A program made the translations under genes and the position numbers. Of a DNA stretch of 64,000 nucleotides, positions 8,793 to 17,431 are shown one piece after another. Below the pieces are notes generated by a model. That model made no database searches. It was not told where the DNA came from and saw only the letters and a program-made list of their open reading frames with translations. Source of the DNA: Novosphingobium sp. (GTDB lineage Bacteria; Pseudomonadota; Alphaproteobacteria; Sphingomonadales; Sphingomonadaceae); the NCBI RefSeq assembly GCF_039595395.1, contig NZ_JBCNLP010000006.1:1555001-1619000 (forward strand). The letters run 5' to 3'. The stretch's first letter is position 1, and every line of letters starts with the position of its first letter.

Positions 8793-9968
8793 TTGCCCCA
8801 TTCTCTGCCCCTTCGCCTCTCGCTTGCCCTTGCCTTCAGCCTGCCGGGCGCCTCTGCCCTGCAAGCCGAACCCGAGACGCTGCCCAGCGGCAATTTCCTG
8901 CTCTGGCAGCCCGAGCAGCGCCCCGCCGGTTTCAGCCATATGGACAGGATCTTCCCGACCCGCGTGGTGAAAGCCGGTCCCCATCCCCGTCCCCTGCCCA
9001 AGGCCCCGCATGAACTGGCGGTGCGCTACACCGTCGATGGCCGGCCGATGGACACCACCGGCTTTATGGCCGCCAACCATGTCGCCGGGCTGCTGGTGAT
9101 CAAGGATGGCCGCATCCGGATCGAGCGTTATCGTCTGGGCCTGACGGCCAAGGGGCACTGGAATTCCTTTTCCGTGGCCAAATCCGTCACCTCCACGCTG
9201 GTCGGCGCGGCGATCAGGGATGGTTACATCCAAAGCCTGGACGATCCGATCATCCGCTATATCCCAGGCCTGAAGGGCAGCGTCTATGACGGCGTGACGA
9301 TGCGCAATATGCTGACCATGAGTTCTGGCGCGCGGTGGAACGAAAATTACGAAGACCCCAACTCCGACGAGATGAAGATGAAGGAGATCGACGGCGGCAA
9401 GGGCGGCACGCCGGTCGATTATATGGCGCATCTGCCGCGCATTGCGCCACCGGGCAGCCAGTTTCATTACAGCACCGGCGACGCCGACCTGATCGGCATC
9501 GCTCTGGCCAATGCCACGGGCATGTCGATGGCGGATTATCTGGCGAAGACGATCTGGCAGCCCTTCGGCATGGAGAACGACGCCTATTGGGTCACCAGCG
9601 GCGGACGCGAGACGGGCGGCGGCGGCCTGAGCGTCTCGCTGCGCGATTTCGGCCGCTTCGGCCTGTTCTTTATGGGCGGCGGCATGGCGGGCGGGCGCAA
9701 GGTGCTGCCCGAGGGCTGGGTGAAGGACGCCTCCGCCCTGCATCTCCAGACGCAGGCGACATGGGCCGATGTCGGCTATGGCTATCAGTGGTGGGTGTGG
9801 AAGGATGGCACCTATCGCGCGATCGGCATCTTCGGGCAGATGATCTACATCGATCCGGCCAGCAAGCTGGTGATCGTCACGCTCTCGGCCTGGCCCCATG
9901 CTGTTGGGCAGCGTTATCACGATGCCGAAGCTGCCTATATCGCGGCGGTGCGCAGGGCCATCGGCTAA
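8793..9968 (+). CDS. Secreted serine hydrolase (class C beta-lactamase fold)
   Basis: A beta-lactamase/transpeptidase-like hydrolase with a Sec signal peptide (hydrophobic stretch about 7-25, LSLALAFSLPGASALQA). The catalytic SxxK is SVAK (S127, K130) and the second motif YxT/N-like is YST (Y226). The family includes esterases, 6-aminohexanoate-dimer hydrolases and D-amino-acid peptidases; the substrate cannot be told. The TTG at 8793 is preferred because AGGAG lies 6 bases upstream and it places the signal peptide at the N-terminus; an ATG at 8745 would add an implausible leader. About 390 residues. Confidence 0.85.
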   Translation: MPHSLPLRLSLALAFSLPGASALQAEPETLPSGNFLLWQPEQRPAGFSHMDRIFPTRVVKAGPHPRPLPKAPHELAVRYTVDGRPMDTTGFMAANHVAGLLVIKDGRIRIERYRLGLTAKGHWNSFSVAKSVTSTLVGAAIRDGYIQSLDDPIIRYIPGLKGSVYDGVTMRNMLTMSSGARWNENYEDPNSDEMKMKEIDGGKGGTPVDYMAHLPRIAPPGSQFHYSTGDADLIGIALANATGMSMADYLAKTIWQPFGMENDAYWVTSGGRETGGGGLSVSLRDFGRFGLFFMGGGMAGGRKVLPEGWVKDASALHLQTQATWADVGYGYQWWVWKDGTYRAIGIFGQMIYIDPASKLVIVTLSAWPHAVGQRYHDAEAAYIAAVRRAIG

Positions 9969-10060
9969 CGCCAACCTTGCTGACGCTCGTGCCCACAAGG
10001 GCCTCATTCAAAAGCGCTCGCACATTCATCAGTCCAGACTTTGGCGCGCGCCAAACAAAA

Positions 10061-10087
10061 CGGGCGGCATCCCAGGGATGCCGCCCG
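10061..10087 (-). terminator. Rho-independent terminator of the 10.1-13.1 kb TBDR gene
   Basis: Perfect inverted repeat CGGGCGGCATC (10061-10071) / GATGCCGCCCG (10077-10087) around a five-base loop. Read on the minus strand it is followed by TTTTGTTTGG. It starts 30 bases beyond the stop of the minus-strand TBDR gene. Confidence 0.85.
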
Positions 10088-10116
10088 TCGCAAGTCATGT
10101 CTGTCTTGCCAAGATG

Positions 10117-13107
10117 TTACATCTTGAACGACACGCTGGCGCGATATTCACGTCCGATCAACCCGGCATAATGCCAGGACGTCAGGAAGTTGGGCGCGCT
10201 GGAATAGGCCGCCGGAGCAATCGGCGCCCTCGCGTCGAACGCATTCTTGACCATCAGCGAGAACACGCCGCCATTGCCGAACTTCATGCTGGCCGTCAGA
10301 TCGTTGGTGATGAACGGGCTGACATAACAGAAGGCGTCGCCCGTGCCGTACAGGTTCTGCGAGCAGTCGGTCGACAGGCTGCCCTGATCGGTGGCGACTT
10401 CCTTGATCCGCCCGACATAGCTGGTGGTCAGGCTGAGCGAGAAAGCCTCGCCGAATTCCAGCGTGTTCTGCCAGTTGCCACGCAGGCGCGGCGAGCCATT
10501 GCCCGATGACAGGTCATAGGGTCCAAACGTGCCCGCATAGGACTGAATACCGGTCGCGGTATGCAGGTTCGAGGTCAGCAGATAGGTGCCCTCGATGCGG
10601 CTGGTCCACCGGATCTTGTCGGTCAGGCGCAGATTGGCCGTGGCCGACAGATCGATGCCCGAGGTCACCATATAATTCGCGTTCACATAGGGAACATTGA
10701 TGATCAGCGGGCGCGGCAGCAGGTTGGGATAGAGCGGATCGACAGCATCGACGGTGTTGACCGAATAGCCAGGCCCCACGGCCGCCACGGCCGCCTTGGC
10801 GGCGTCCAGATTGGAAGAGGCGAAATAGGCGCTGACGGCCTTGCCGATATCCGGGCCGGTGACGATCAGGTTCGACTTCTTCACATTGTAGTAGTCGACG
10901 GTCAGGCTGAACCAGCGAACGGGCTGAACGATCGTGCCGAAGGTGAAGCTGCGCGAGGTTTCGGGCTGCAGATTGGGATTGCCCACCACGCCGCGACCCA
11001 GATTATAGGTCGTGTTATAGGGATTGCCGTTGGCCGAGCAGGTCGTGGTGTTGCCGGTGCCGCCATGGGCCAGAATATAGGCGCAGGGCGGCGTGCTCGA
11101 CACGAAGCCGGCGTACTGGCTGCGCGGGCCGGATTCGGCAAAGGTCGGCGCGCGGAAGCCCTGCGAATAGGTACCGCGCAGGGCAATGGCCTTGGTCGGT
11201 GTGAACTTGAAGCCGAACTTGGGCGAGAAGCGGCTGAAGCCCTCCGAATAATGGTCGAAACGGCCCGAAGCGTTCACTTCAAGCTGCTTGAACACCGGCG
11301 CGTCCAGCTCGAAGAAGGCCGCCGACACGGTGTGCGAACCAAAGGCCGACGCGGTAGTCAGGCTGTAGGTATCGAGCGCCACGTTCTGGTTGTTGTTTTC
11401 CAGCATTTCGTGGCGGATCTGCCCGCCGACGGCCAGCTGAAGATCGCCGCCCGGCAGCGTGAACAGCTTGCGCGTCACCGAGGCATCAAGCGCATAGGTT
11501 TCCGAATGCGACGGCGTGGTCTTGTCCGGAGCCAGCGCCTGACGCACCGCATCGCTGTTGAGCGAAGGGTTGACGAAATTATACGAACCGGTGTTGATCG
11601 CCTGCGTCAGTGCCGCGATGTTGATAAAGCCATGCTGCACCAGCTTGAGCTTGTCGTAAGCGTAGACACCGTCAACGCGCCAATCCCAGGCGTCGGCGAT
11701 CCGGCCATGGAGCCCGGCGGTGGCACGATAGACGTCGTTGGAGCGGTCACTGCCCGACGCGATGTCGCCAAACATGTAGTAGATGCGCGCGGCGCCCTGG
11801 GAAGGGTTGGCGGCATAGGCGGCGGCATAGGGGTTGTTGGGGTTGAGCGTGCGGTTGGCCGCCGTCGCGCAGTTCACGCCCGAGGCGCAGATGTAGACGG
11901 GCAGCACGATGCCCGGATTCGACGAGGCCACACTGGGCGCGGCGCCAAACGGCTGGGTGTTGCGGATAACCTGCGGCGTGCCCCAGATGCTCACATAGCT
12001 GTGGCTGTAGCTGCCGGTGACATAGCCCTCGATCGTGTCCGACACGCGGAAGCTGATCCGGCCATTGGCCGAGTAACGCTCCTGCAGCGGCTGGATCTGG
12101 CGATACTGGTTGACCAGATCGTACTTGCAGCCCGTGCCGTTAGAGGCCGTGAAGGTGCCGCTGGTGCAGTTCCCCAGGCCGAGCGCGGTGTACTGCGACG
12201 CGTTGGCAGGGTTGAGCAGCGCGGTGCCGCCGCTGAGCGGATTGTTGAGATCGGTCTGCGCCACACGGGTCACATAGGCCGTCGGCGAGGCGGTGGTCAT
12301 CGCCGAATCCGCGGTGTTCTTGTCGATGCCACCGATGCTCGACAGATCCGTCGTGTTGTACGGGAAGCCGCGGCTGGCGTTCGAAACGCGGCCGTCATGC
12401 TGATATTCGCCGTTCACATAGACGTTGAAGCCCTGCTCTTCATAATTGCCAAAGCCGGCGGTCAGGCTGATGCGCTGATGCGCGGCATCCCCGCGCGACG
12501 CCAGGCCGCCCTCGGCCTTGCCTTCGAGGCCGACGAACTGCTTCTTCAGCTTGATGTTGACCACGCCGCCGATCGCGTCGGCACCATAGGTTGCCGAAGC
12601 GCCGTCCTTGAGCACTTCGATCTTGTCGACCAGGCTGAAGGGGATCGAGTTGAGATCGACATAGGCGTTATGGCCGTCGTCGTTGATCGGGAAGTTGGCC
12701 GAACGCAGACCGTCGACCAGCACCAGCGTCGAGGAGACGCCCAGACCGCGCAGCGAAACCGCCGAGCCGCCAGCCGAAAAGCCCGACTGGAAACCGGTGC
12801 CGATGGACCCTGCGCCGTCGGCCGAGATCGAGCGGATGGCGTCCGACACGTTGGAAATGCCGGCCTTGTTCAGATAATCCGTCGTCAGCACGGTGACCGG
12901 CGAAGGCGTTTCGGTGTTGGCGCGGCGGAACAGCGTGCCGGTCACGACAATGGTATTGTCTTCCTTGGGCGCGGTTTCAGGCGCCGTAGCGGGTGCCACC
13001 GCCGTATCCTGCGCCCAGGCCGAGGTGGCGCAGACAAGGGTGGAAAGAGCGATGGCGGCGGCGCTGACGCGCAAACGCTGGCCACGCAGAGAGGTCGCGA
13101 GATTCAT
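10117..13107 (-). CDS. TonB-dependent receptor (large, Oar-like/sphingomonad type)
   Basis: A 996-residue outer-membrane receptor. There is a Sec signal peptide to about residue 33 (ALSTLVCATSAWAQ), a TonB-box-like region DNTIVVTGT (about 50-58), a plug domain about 55-200 (SVSLRGLGVSSTLVLVDGLR, EVLKDGASATYGADAIGGV) and a long beta-barrel ending in REYRASVSFKM with the terminal aromatic-strand pattern. Paired cysteines occur in extracellular-loop regions (for example CASGVNCATAA). The substrate is unknown. The nearest gene is the secreted serine hydrolase on the opposite strand. It has its own intrinsic terminator, so it is a single-gene unit. Confidence 0.93.
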   Translation of the reverse strand: MNLATSLRGQRLRVSAAAIALSTLVCATSAWAQDTAVAPATAPETAPKEDNTIVVTGTLFRRANTETPSPVTVLTTDYLNKAGISNVSDAIRSISADGAGSIGTGFQSGFSAGGSAVSLRGLGVSSTLVLVDGLRSANFPINDDGHNAYVDLNSIPFSLVDKIEVLKDGASATYGADAIGGVVNIKLKKQFVGLEGKAEGGLASRGDAAHQRISLTAGFGNYEEQGFNVYVNGEYQHDGRVSNASRGFPYNTTDLSSIGGIDKNTADSAMTTASPTAYVTRVAQTDLNNPLSGGTALLNPANASQYTALGLGNCTSGTFTASNGTGCKYDLVNQYRQIQPLQERYSANGRISFRVSDTIEGYVTGSYSHSYVSIWGTPQVIRNTQPFGAAPSVASSNPGIVLPVYICASGVNCATAANRTLNPNNPYAAAYAANPSQGAARIYYMFGDIASGSDRSNDVYRATAGLHGRIADAWDWRVDGVYAYDKLKLVQHGFINIAALTQAINTGSYNFVNPSLNSDAVRQALAPDKTTPSHSETYALDASVTRKLFTLPGGDLQLAVGGQIRHEMLENNNQNVALDTYSLTTASAFGSHTVSAAFFELDAPVFKQLEVNASGRFDHYSEGFSRFSPKFGFKFTPTKAIALRGTYSQGFRAPTFAESGPRSQYAGFVSSTPPCAYILAHGGTGNTTTCSANGNPYNTTYNLGRGVVGNPNLQPETSRSFTFGTIVQPVRWFSLTVDYYNVKKSNLIVTGPDIGKAVSAYFASSNLDAAKAAVAAVGPGYSVNTVDAVDPLYPNLLPRPLIINVPYVNANYMVTSGIDLSATANLRLTDKIRWTSRIEGTYLLTSNLHTATGIQSYAGTFGPYDLSSGNGSPRLRGNWQNTLEFGEAFSLSLTTSYVGRIKEVATDQGSLSTDCSQNLYGTGDAFCYVSPFITNDLTASMKFGNGGVFSLMVKNAFDARAPIAPAAYSSAPNFLTSWHYAGLIGREYRASVSFKM

Positions 13108-13596
13108 GATAATTTACCCCTTATGCCACTGCCTGAAATGTTTGCCCCACGCAGGCAGCGGTCGATAGGAGACTATACTTACGCGCCCAAGATTGGCACA
13201 ATATCTTTGGATCCATCCGCGCCATGACGCAAAATTTTGTTGCAGTCCTGCTACAGCCTCAAGTGAAAAATGCGAGAATTGAGAGGCTTTCCGACCGATG
13301 CTATCGATCATTATAATATAAAATCGACCGACCATCAGAACTTTCCACAGAATATATTTATATATATATTTTATATTATCGCGCCCGGCAGGAACACATG
13401 CACCGGCTTGGCACCTGCGCCCCAGGCAGCTTGACCGACGCCCCCAGGCGACCACCCCAACTGATTTTCACCGGTGGCACACGGACGCTTGCTGTTGTCA
13501 TCGCATGGGTCGTTCCAATGGGCGAGCGGCGGGAAAGGCGATGCTCTTGTTCAAGCTCGGAACGGGTTCCGGCGAGGCAAAGGCTACCCGATCCGC
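13108..13596. promoter_or_regulatory. Upstream region of the TBDR with a strongly AT-rich tract
   Basis: This 489-base stretch lies between the TBDR start and the end of the cytochrome gene. Bases 13308-13380 are almost pure A/T (repeated TATAATATAAAA and ATATATTTATATATATAT), which stands out in an otherwise GC-rich sequence. It is a plausible promoter or bent-DNA region for the minus-strand TBDR. The remainder holds no convincing gene. Confidence 0.45.
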
Positions 13597-13899
13597 TCAA
13601 TGCCCCGAAGAGCTGCGCCCAAGAAGCAGGGCGGCAAGCGCAATCGCCTGCCTGCCCGTCAGGCTGCCCGGCTGATCCTGCGGCATCGAGCGCCTGATCC
13701 TCTCGCGCAGCGCGGCGCGCTTGCCTCGCCATGTCGCATCAAAGCTGGGTCCGGTGAGTGGCGGCCCCTCCTCCGCGCCTTCCATCGCCCTGCCATGGCA
13801 AACCGCGCAGCGCTCGGCATAGATCTTCAAACCTTCCGCGTTATCGCCCGCCCCCAGCGATGCAGCCGCCAGCAGGCCGATAACCGCCATCCAGCTCAT
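13597..13899 (-). CDS. Small exported c-type cytochrome
   Basis: About 100 residues with an N-terminal hydrophobic segment (MSWMAVIGLLAAASLGAG), then the haem-attachment motif CAVCH and a downstream Met-containing helix (SMPQDQPGSLT) that may supply the sixth ligand. It is a cytochrome c class I-like protein of the periplasm. The ATG at 13899 overlaps the stop of the upstream phosphoesterase in an ATGA arrangement, so translation is coupled. Why a phosphoesterase would be paired with a cytochrome is unclear; the pairing is an observation, not a known pathway. Confidence 0.8.
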   Translation of the reverse strand: MSWMAVIGLLAAASLGAGDNAEGLKIYAERCAVCHGRAMEGAEEGPPLTGPSFDATWRGKRAALRERIRRSMPQDQPGSLTGRQAIALAALLLGRSSSGH

Positions 13900-15341
13900 G
13901 CCGGTTTGGAAGGCTTGCGGCCCGGCCCTTCCTGCATGGGTTCCTGCTGCGTCTGGGGGATGGTCGGCGCGGGCAGCGTCGCGGCATTGCGGTTGGCCAG
14001 GGCCAGCATCTCGCCCGTAGAGGGCAGGATCGGCCATTGCTTTTCCGCATGGTCGAAACGGAAAGCCGAGGTCAGATCACCGAAAGCCGCGCGGCGCCAG
14101 GGCGTGATGTTGGGCTCGCGCACGCCGGTCACCCTTTCGAGAAATTGCAGGACCGAGGTGTGGTCGAAGGGCTCGCTGCACACCTGCCCGCCCATCGTCC
14201 ATGGCGAGACGATGATGCAGGGCACGCGAAAGCCACCGCCAATGGGCAAGCCCTCGATAAATTCATGCGCTGTGCCATGGGGCGGCACCGGCGGCGGCAC
14301 ATGATCGAACAGGCCGTCATTCTCGTCGTAATTGAGGATGAAGACGGTCTTGGCCCAGACATCCGGATTGGCGGCCAGCTCGTTCAGGCGGTGGCTGATG
14401 AAATCGGCGCCCGCTGCCGGAAAGTGATCGGGATGCTCATTGGCTTCGGCGCTGGGGAACATCCATGAGACGGCGGGCAGGCGATCGGCCAGCACATCGG
14501 CGGCAAAGCGCCCCTCATCGCCCTCGGGCATGCCACGCAAGGCCAGCGGCGAGCCTGCCGGAGCTTCGCGAAACCGCTTGAAATATTTGAACATGTTGTG
14601 CGGCCGCCCATGCTCGCCATATTGGTAGACGCCCCAGGGCACGCCCGCTTCCTCAAGCCGCTCGGCATAGGTGGTCCATTGGAAACCCTCGGGCGGGGCC
14701 TTGTTGCTGATCACCGGCCCGCCTGCCCGGCCTTCCGGGTCGATCGTGCTCGTCAGCCAATAGAGCCGGTTGGGCCAGGTCGGCCCCATCACCGAACAGT
14801 GATAGGCGTCGCAAATGGTGAAGGCCTCGGCCAGCGCGAAATGGAAGGGGATGTCGGCCCGCTTGAAATAGCCCATGGTGTAGGGGCCGTTGGCACCATC
14901 CACCTCGCGATGGGCTGGCAGCCACTGGTCCATCCTGCCGCCGTTCCAGGCGCGATGCTGCACCGACCAGGCATGGCTGGTGGAGGGCAGTTTCTGAGCG
15001 TTGCTGGCAAAGCTGTCGAGATGGAAGGGCAGCGTATAACCATCGGGATGATGATGGTCGGGCTGGTGAAACACGCTTTTGCCATGCGGCAGGATCATCG
15101 CATGCGGATCGTCAAAACCGCGCACACCGGGCAGCGTCCCGAAATAGTGATCGAAGGAGCGGTTCTCCTGCATCAGCATCACCACATGCTTCACATCCTT
15201 GAGCGAGCCCTTGCGGCCCGTACCCTGCGCCATCAGCCGCTGCAGATTGGGCGGCATCATGCCTGTGGCGGCGGTCAGAGCCGCCAGTTGGCGCGCTCCG
15301 GCCAGCAGGCGACGGCGGGTAAAGCGGTTCGTATCGGGCAT
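13896..15341 (-). CDS. Tat-exported phosphoesterase (phospholipase C / AcpA superfamily)
   Basis: A 481-residue alkaline phosphatase-fold phosphoesterase. A twin-arginine leader (FTRRRLLAGA, residues 7-16) is followed by the family metal/nucleophile motif MQENRSFDHYFGTLPGVRGF. Also seen are WPNRLYWLTS and a distal DENDGLFDHVPPP metal motif. It is shorter than classical bacterial phospholipases C (about 700 residues) because the two C-terminal domains are missing, and is closer in size to AcpA-like acid phosphatases. It should release phosphate or a head group in the periplasm. It is coupled to a c-type cytochrome gene and divergent from a secreted protein gene at 15507. Confidence 0.88.
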   Translation of the reverse strand: MPDTNRFTRRRLLAGARQLAALTAATGMMPPNLQRLMAQGTGRKGSLKDVKHVVMLMQENRSFDHYFGTLPGVRGFDDPHAMILPHGKSVFHQPDHHHPDGYTLPFHLDSFASNAQKLPSTSHAWSVQHRAWNGGRMDQWLPAHREVDGANGPYTMGYFKRADIPFHFALAEAFTICDAYHCSVMGPTWPNRLYWLTSTIDPEGRAGGPVISNKAPPEGFQWTTYAERLEEAGVPWGVYQYGEHGRPHNMFKYFKRFREAPAGSPLALRGMPEGDEGRFAADVLADRLPAVSWMFPSAEANEHPDHFPAAGADFISHRLNELAANPDVWAKTVFILNYDENDGLFDHVPPPVPPHGTAHEFIEGLPIGGGFRVPCIIVSPWTMGGQVCSEPFDHTSVLQFLERVTGVREPNITPWRRAAFGDLTSAFRFDHAEKQWPILPSTGEMLALANRNAATLPAPTIPQTQQEPMQEGPGRKPSKPA

Positions 15342-15436
15342 GGGATGGCTTTCTGAGCAGCGCGGGAATTGTGCTGGCTAGAGCCGCGAAACGCTCCTTT
15401 CCGCCATCGGTGCATGCAGAAATTTCGCGATGCGAA

Positions 15437-15455
15437 TCGTCACAAAAGCTTCATC
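15437..15455 (+). promoter_or_regulatory. Candidate Pho box
   Basis: GTCAC (15439-15443) and TTCAT (15450-15454) form imperfect direct repeats with an 11-base period, the period of PhoB boxes. They lie between the divergent phosphoesterase and secreted-protein genes. Only one partial copy is visible, so this is suggestive. Confidence 0.3.
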
Positions 15456-15506
15456 CGGGCGACTTAACCGCCACAGCCCTCGGCTCTGGAGAGAGGAACA
15501 GAAGCG

Positions 15507-16718
15507 ATGCCTTCGCCCCGCCCCTTGTTACACTATCTGGTCGCGCCGCTCGCCTGCCTGCTGGCCGGAAGTGCTGTGGCGACTGCGCCTGCCGCCCCCC
15601 TCCCGCTGCCGCTGAACCAGAATGGCGGTGTGTGGAACGCGGGTCATGTTCAGGGCATTGCGGTCGACCGGCGGCATGGCTTCATCTATTATTCCTTCAC
15701 CACTTTGCTGGCGAAGTATGACTTCAAGGGTCATCTGATCGGCACGCTGACAGGCTGGACCGGCCATCTGGGCGACCTCGATTTCAATGACAGCGACGGC
15801 AAGGTCTATGGCTCGCTCGAATACAAGAAGAACCAGGGCTTTTACATCGCCATCCTCGATGTCGACCGGATCGATCATGTCGGCATGGTCGCGGGAGAGA
15901 GCGATATCATCCGCACCGTCTATCTGCCCGAGGTGTTCAAGGACTATGCGGCGGATGTGAATGGCGACGGTGTCTTCGACGGCGATGACGGCAAATATCG
16001 CGACGATGTCATCGCCTCGCCCGATCATCGCTATGATTGCTCGGGGATCGATGGCGTGGCCTTCGGCCCGGCTTTTGGGCACAGCGACGGCAAGACCTAT
16101 CTGACCGTGGCCTATGGCATCTATGGCAACACCCGGCGCGGCGACAACGACCATCAGGTGCTGCTGCAATATGACATCGCCGACTGGGCTCGCTATGCCG
16201 CGCCGCTGAGCGAGAGCGCGCCTCACCGCAACGGGCCGGAGCGGCCTGCGGGCAAATATTTCCTGCGGACCGGCAACACATCCTATGGCGTGCAGAACCT
16301 GTCCTACGATCCGCAGATGCGGCGCTGGTTTCTGGGCGTCTATCAGGGCAGCAAGCCGGCTTTTCCCAACTATCTGCTCTTCGCCGTCGAGGCGCGCGCG
16401 CGCCCCGCGATGCGCCCGCTGGTCGGCGTGCCTGCACCCGATGGCAAGGGCTGGGAACAGGGCATGATGCTGGATCTGGCCGCTGACGGCCTGAAGGACC
16501 CCGCCACCGGCATTCGCGGCTGGCGGCAGGAGGCCAATGTCGGCTTTCAGCCCATGGGTGACGGCCTGTTCTACATCGCCGCCAAGGCAGGCGCCAAAGG
16601 GCGGCAGTCAGCCGATCTGCGGCTGATGCGCTGGACCGGCGATGCTGAAAAACCTTTCGTGCCCGTCACCTCGCCGATGCCCGGCGGCGATCGGCCGCCT
16701 GTCACGCAGGCGCAATAG
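15507..16718 (+). CDS. Secreted protein with EF-hand-like calcium loop, function unknown
   Basis: A 403-residue protein with a signal peptide (LVAPLACLLAGSAVATAPAA, about 10-29). Repeated short strand patterns (GHVQGIAVDRRHGFIYYSF, GHLGDLDFNDSDGKVYGSLEY) suggest a beta-propeller-like fold. A DxNxDGxxDxDD loop (DVNGDGVFDGDDG, about 150-162) looks like a calcium-binding EF-hand/dockerin loop. I do not recognise the family. It is divergent from the phosphoesterase and about 110 bases upstream of the sigma factor gene, so a role in phosphate-ester use is possible but unproven. GAGAGGA lies 9 bases before the ATG. Confidence 0.75.
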   Translation: MPSPRPLLHYLVAPLACLLAGSAVATAPAAPLPLPLNQNGGVWNAGHVQGIAVDRRHGFIYYSFTTLLAKYDFKGHLIGTLTGWTGHLGDLDFNDSDGKVYGSLEYKKNQGFYIAILDVDRIDHVGMVAGESDIIRTVYLPEVFKDYAADVNGDGVFDGDDGKYRDDVIASPDHRYDCSGIDGVAFGPAFGHSDGKTYLTVAYGIYGNTRRGDNDHQVLLQYDIADWARYAAPLSESAPHRNGPERPAGKYFLRTGNTSYGVQNLSYDPQMRRWFLGVYQGSKPAFPNYLLFAVEARARPAMRPLVGVPAPDGKGWEQGMMLDLAADGLKDPATGIRGWRQEANVGFQPMGDGLFYIAAKAGAKGRQSADLRLMRWTGDAEKPFVPVTSPMPGGDRPPVTQAQ

Positions 16719-16825
16719 AACCGACCATTGGCTGTCACATTGCGCGGTTAGCCCCGCGCGAGACAATCAGGCGACCCCACCCGCAGGGCGGCAACATCCG
16801 CCTTGCCCCGCATGTCTCAGGAGCA

Positions 16826-17431
16826 ATGATGCGCGCGATCGACCGGGACCGGACGCGATGGTTCCTCCGCAACATCCTGCCGCATGAACCGGCCTTGCGA
16901 AGCTGGCTGGGCCGGGGGCATCCCGCCGGGCTGGAGGTCGATGACATCATCCAGGAAGCCTATGCCGTGCTGGCCGATCTCGACACGGTCGAGGGCATCC
17001 GCAACCCGCGCGCCTATCTGTTTCAGATCGCCCGTTCGGTGATTTCGCGGCATGTGCGCCGCGCGCGGGTCGTCTCGATCCATGCGATCGAGGATTTCCC
17101 GCATCTCGACCATCCCGACGACCGCCCCTCGCCCGAGGATGTGGCGATCGACCGCGACCAGCTCGGACGCCTCGCCAAGGCGATCAGCGCCATGCCCGCC
17201 AAGGCGCAGGAGGCCTTCGTCATGCGCCGGATCGAGGGCCTGTCGCAGCGGGAAATTTCCACACGCATGGCGATTTCCGAAAACACCGTTGAAAAGCATA
17301 TATCACGCGGCCTCAAATTTTTGGCCGATTGGTTTGGCCATGGCGGAAAAGCTCTGGCACAAGCCTCTAGAGATGGGGAATTGGAGACCTATCGCCTCGA
17401 TGAACGCCTACGAAACCAGTCAAGACATTGA
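16826..17431 (+). CDS. ECF RNA polymerase sigma factor (FecI type)
   Basis: A 201-residue ECF sigma factor: region 2 about 25-80 (DDIIQEAYAVLADL, NPRAYLFQIARSV) and region 4 about 120-180 (EAFVMRRIEGLSQREISTRM, SENTVEKHISRGL). It follows AGGAG just upstream and overlaps the FecR-like gene by 32 bases in another frame. In FecI/FecR systems the sigma factor is held by FecR until a ligand-loaded TBDR signals through its N-terminal STN domain; a matching STN receptor gene follows at 18515. The likely targets are the TBDR and phoD. Confidence 0.93.
   Translation: MMRAIDRDRTRWFLRNILPHEPALRSWLGRGHPAGLEVDDIIQEAYAVLADLDTVEGIRNPRAYLFQIARSVISRHVRRARVVSIHAIEDFPHLDHPDDRPSPEDVAIDRDQLGRLAKAISAMPAKAQEAFVMRRIEGLSQREISTRMAISENTVEKHISRGLKFLADWFGHGGKALAQASRDGELETYRLDERLRNQSRH

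Noticed and set aside
10561..13227. An 888-codon open frame on the plus strand opposite the large TBDR gene
   Set aside because: It is a composition shadow of the GC-rich TBDR gene, with biased Gly/Arg/His content and no motif; the minus frame has a full receptor.
13308..13380. AT-rich tract as a replication origin
   Set aside because: No DnaA boxes, iterons or replication gene nearby.
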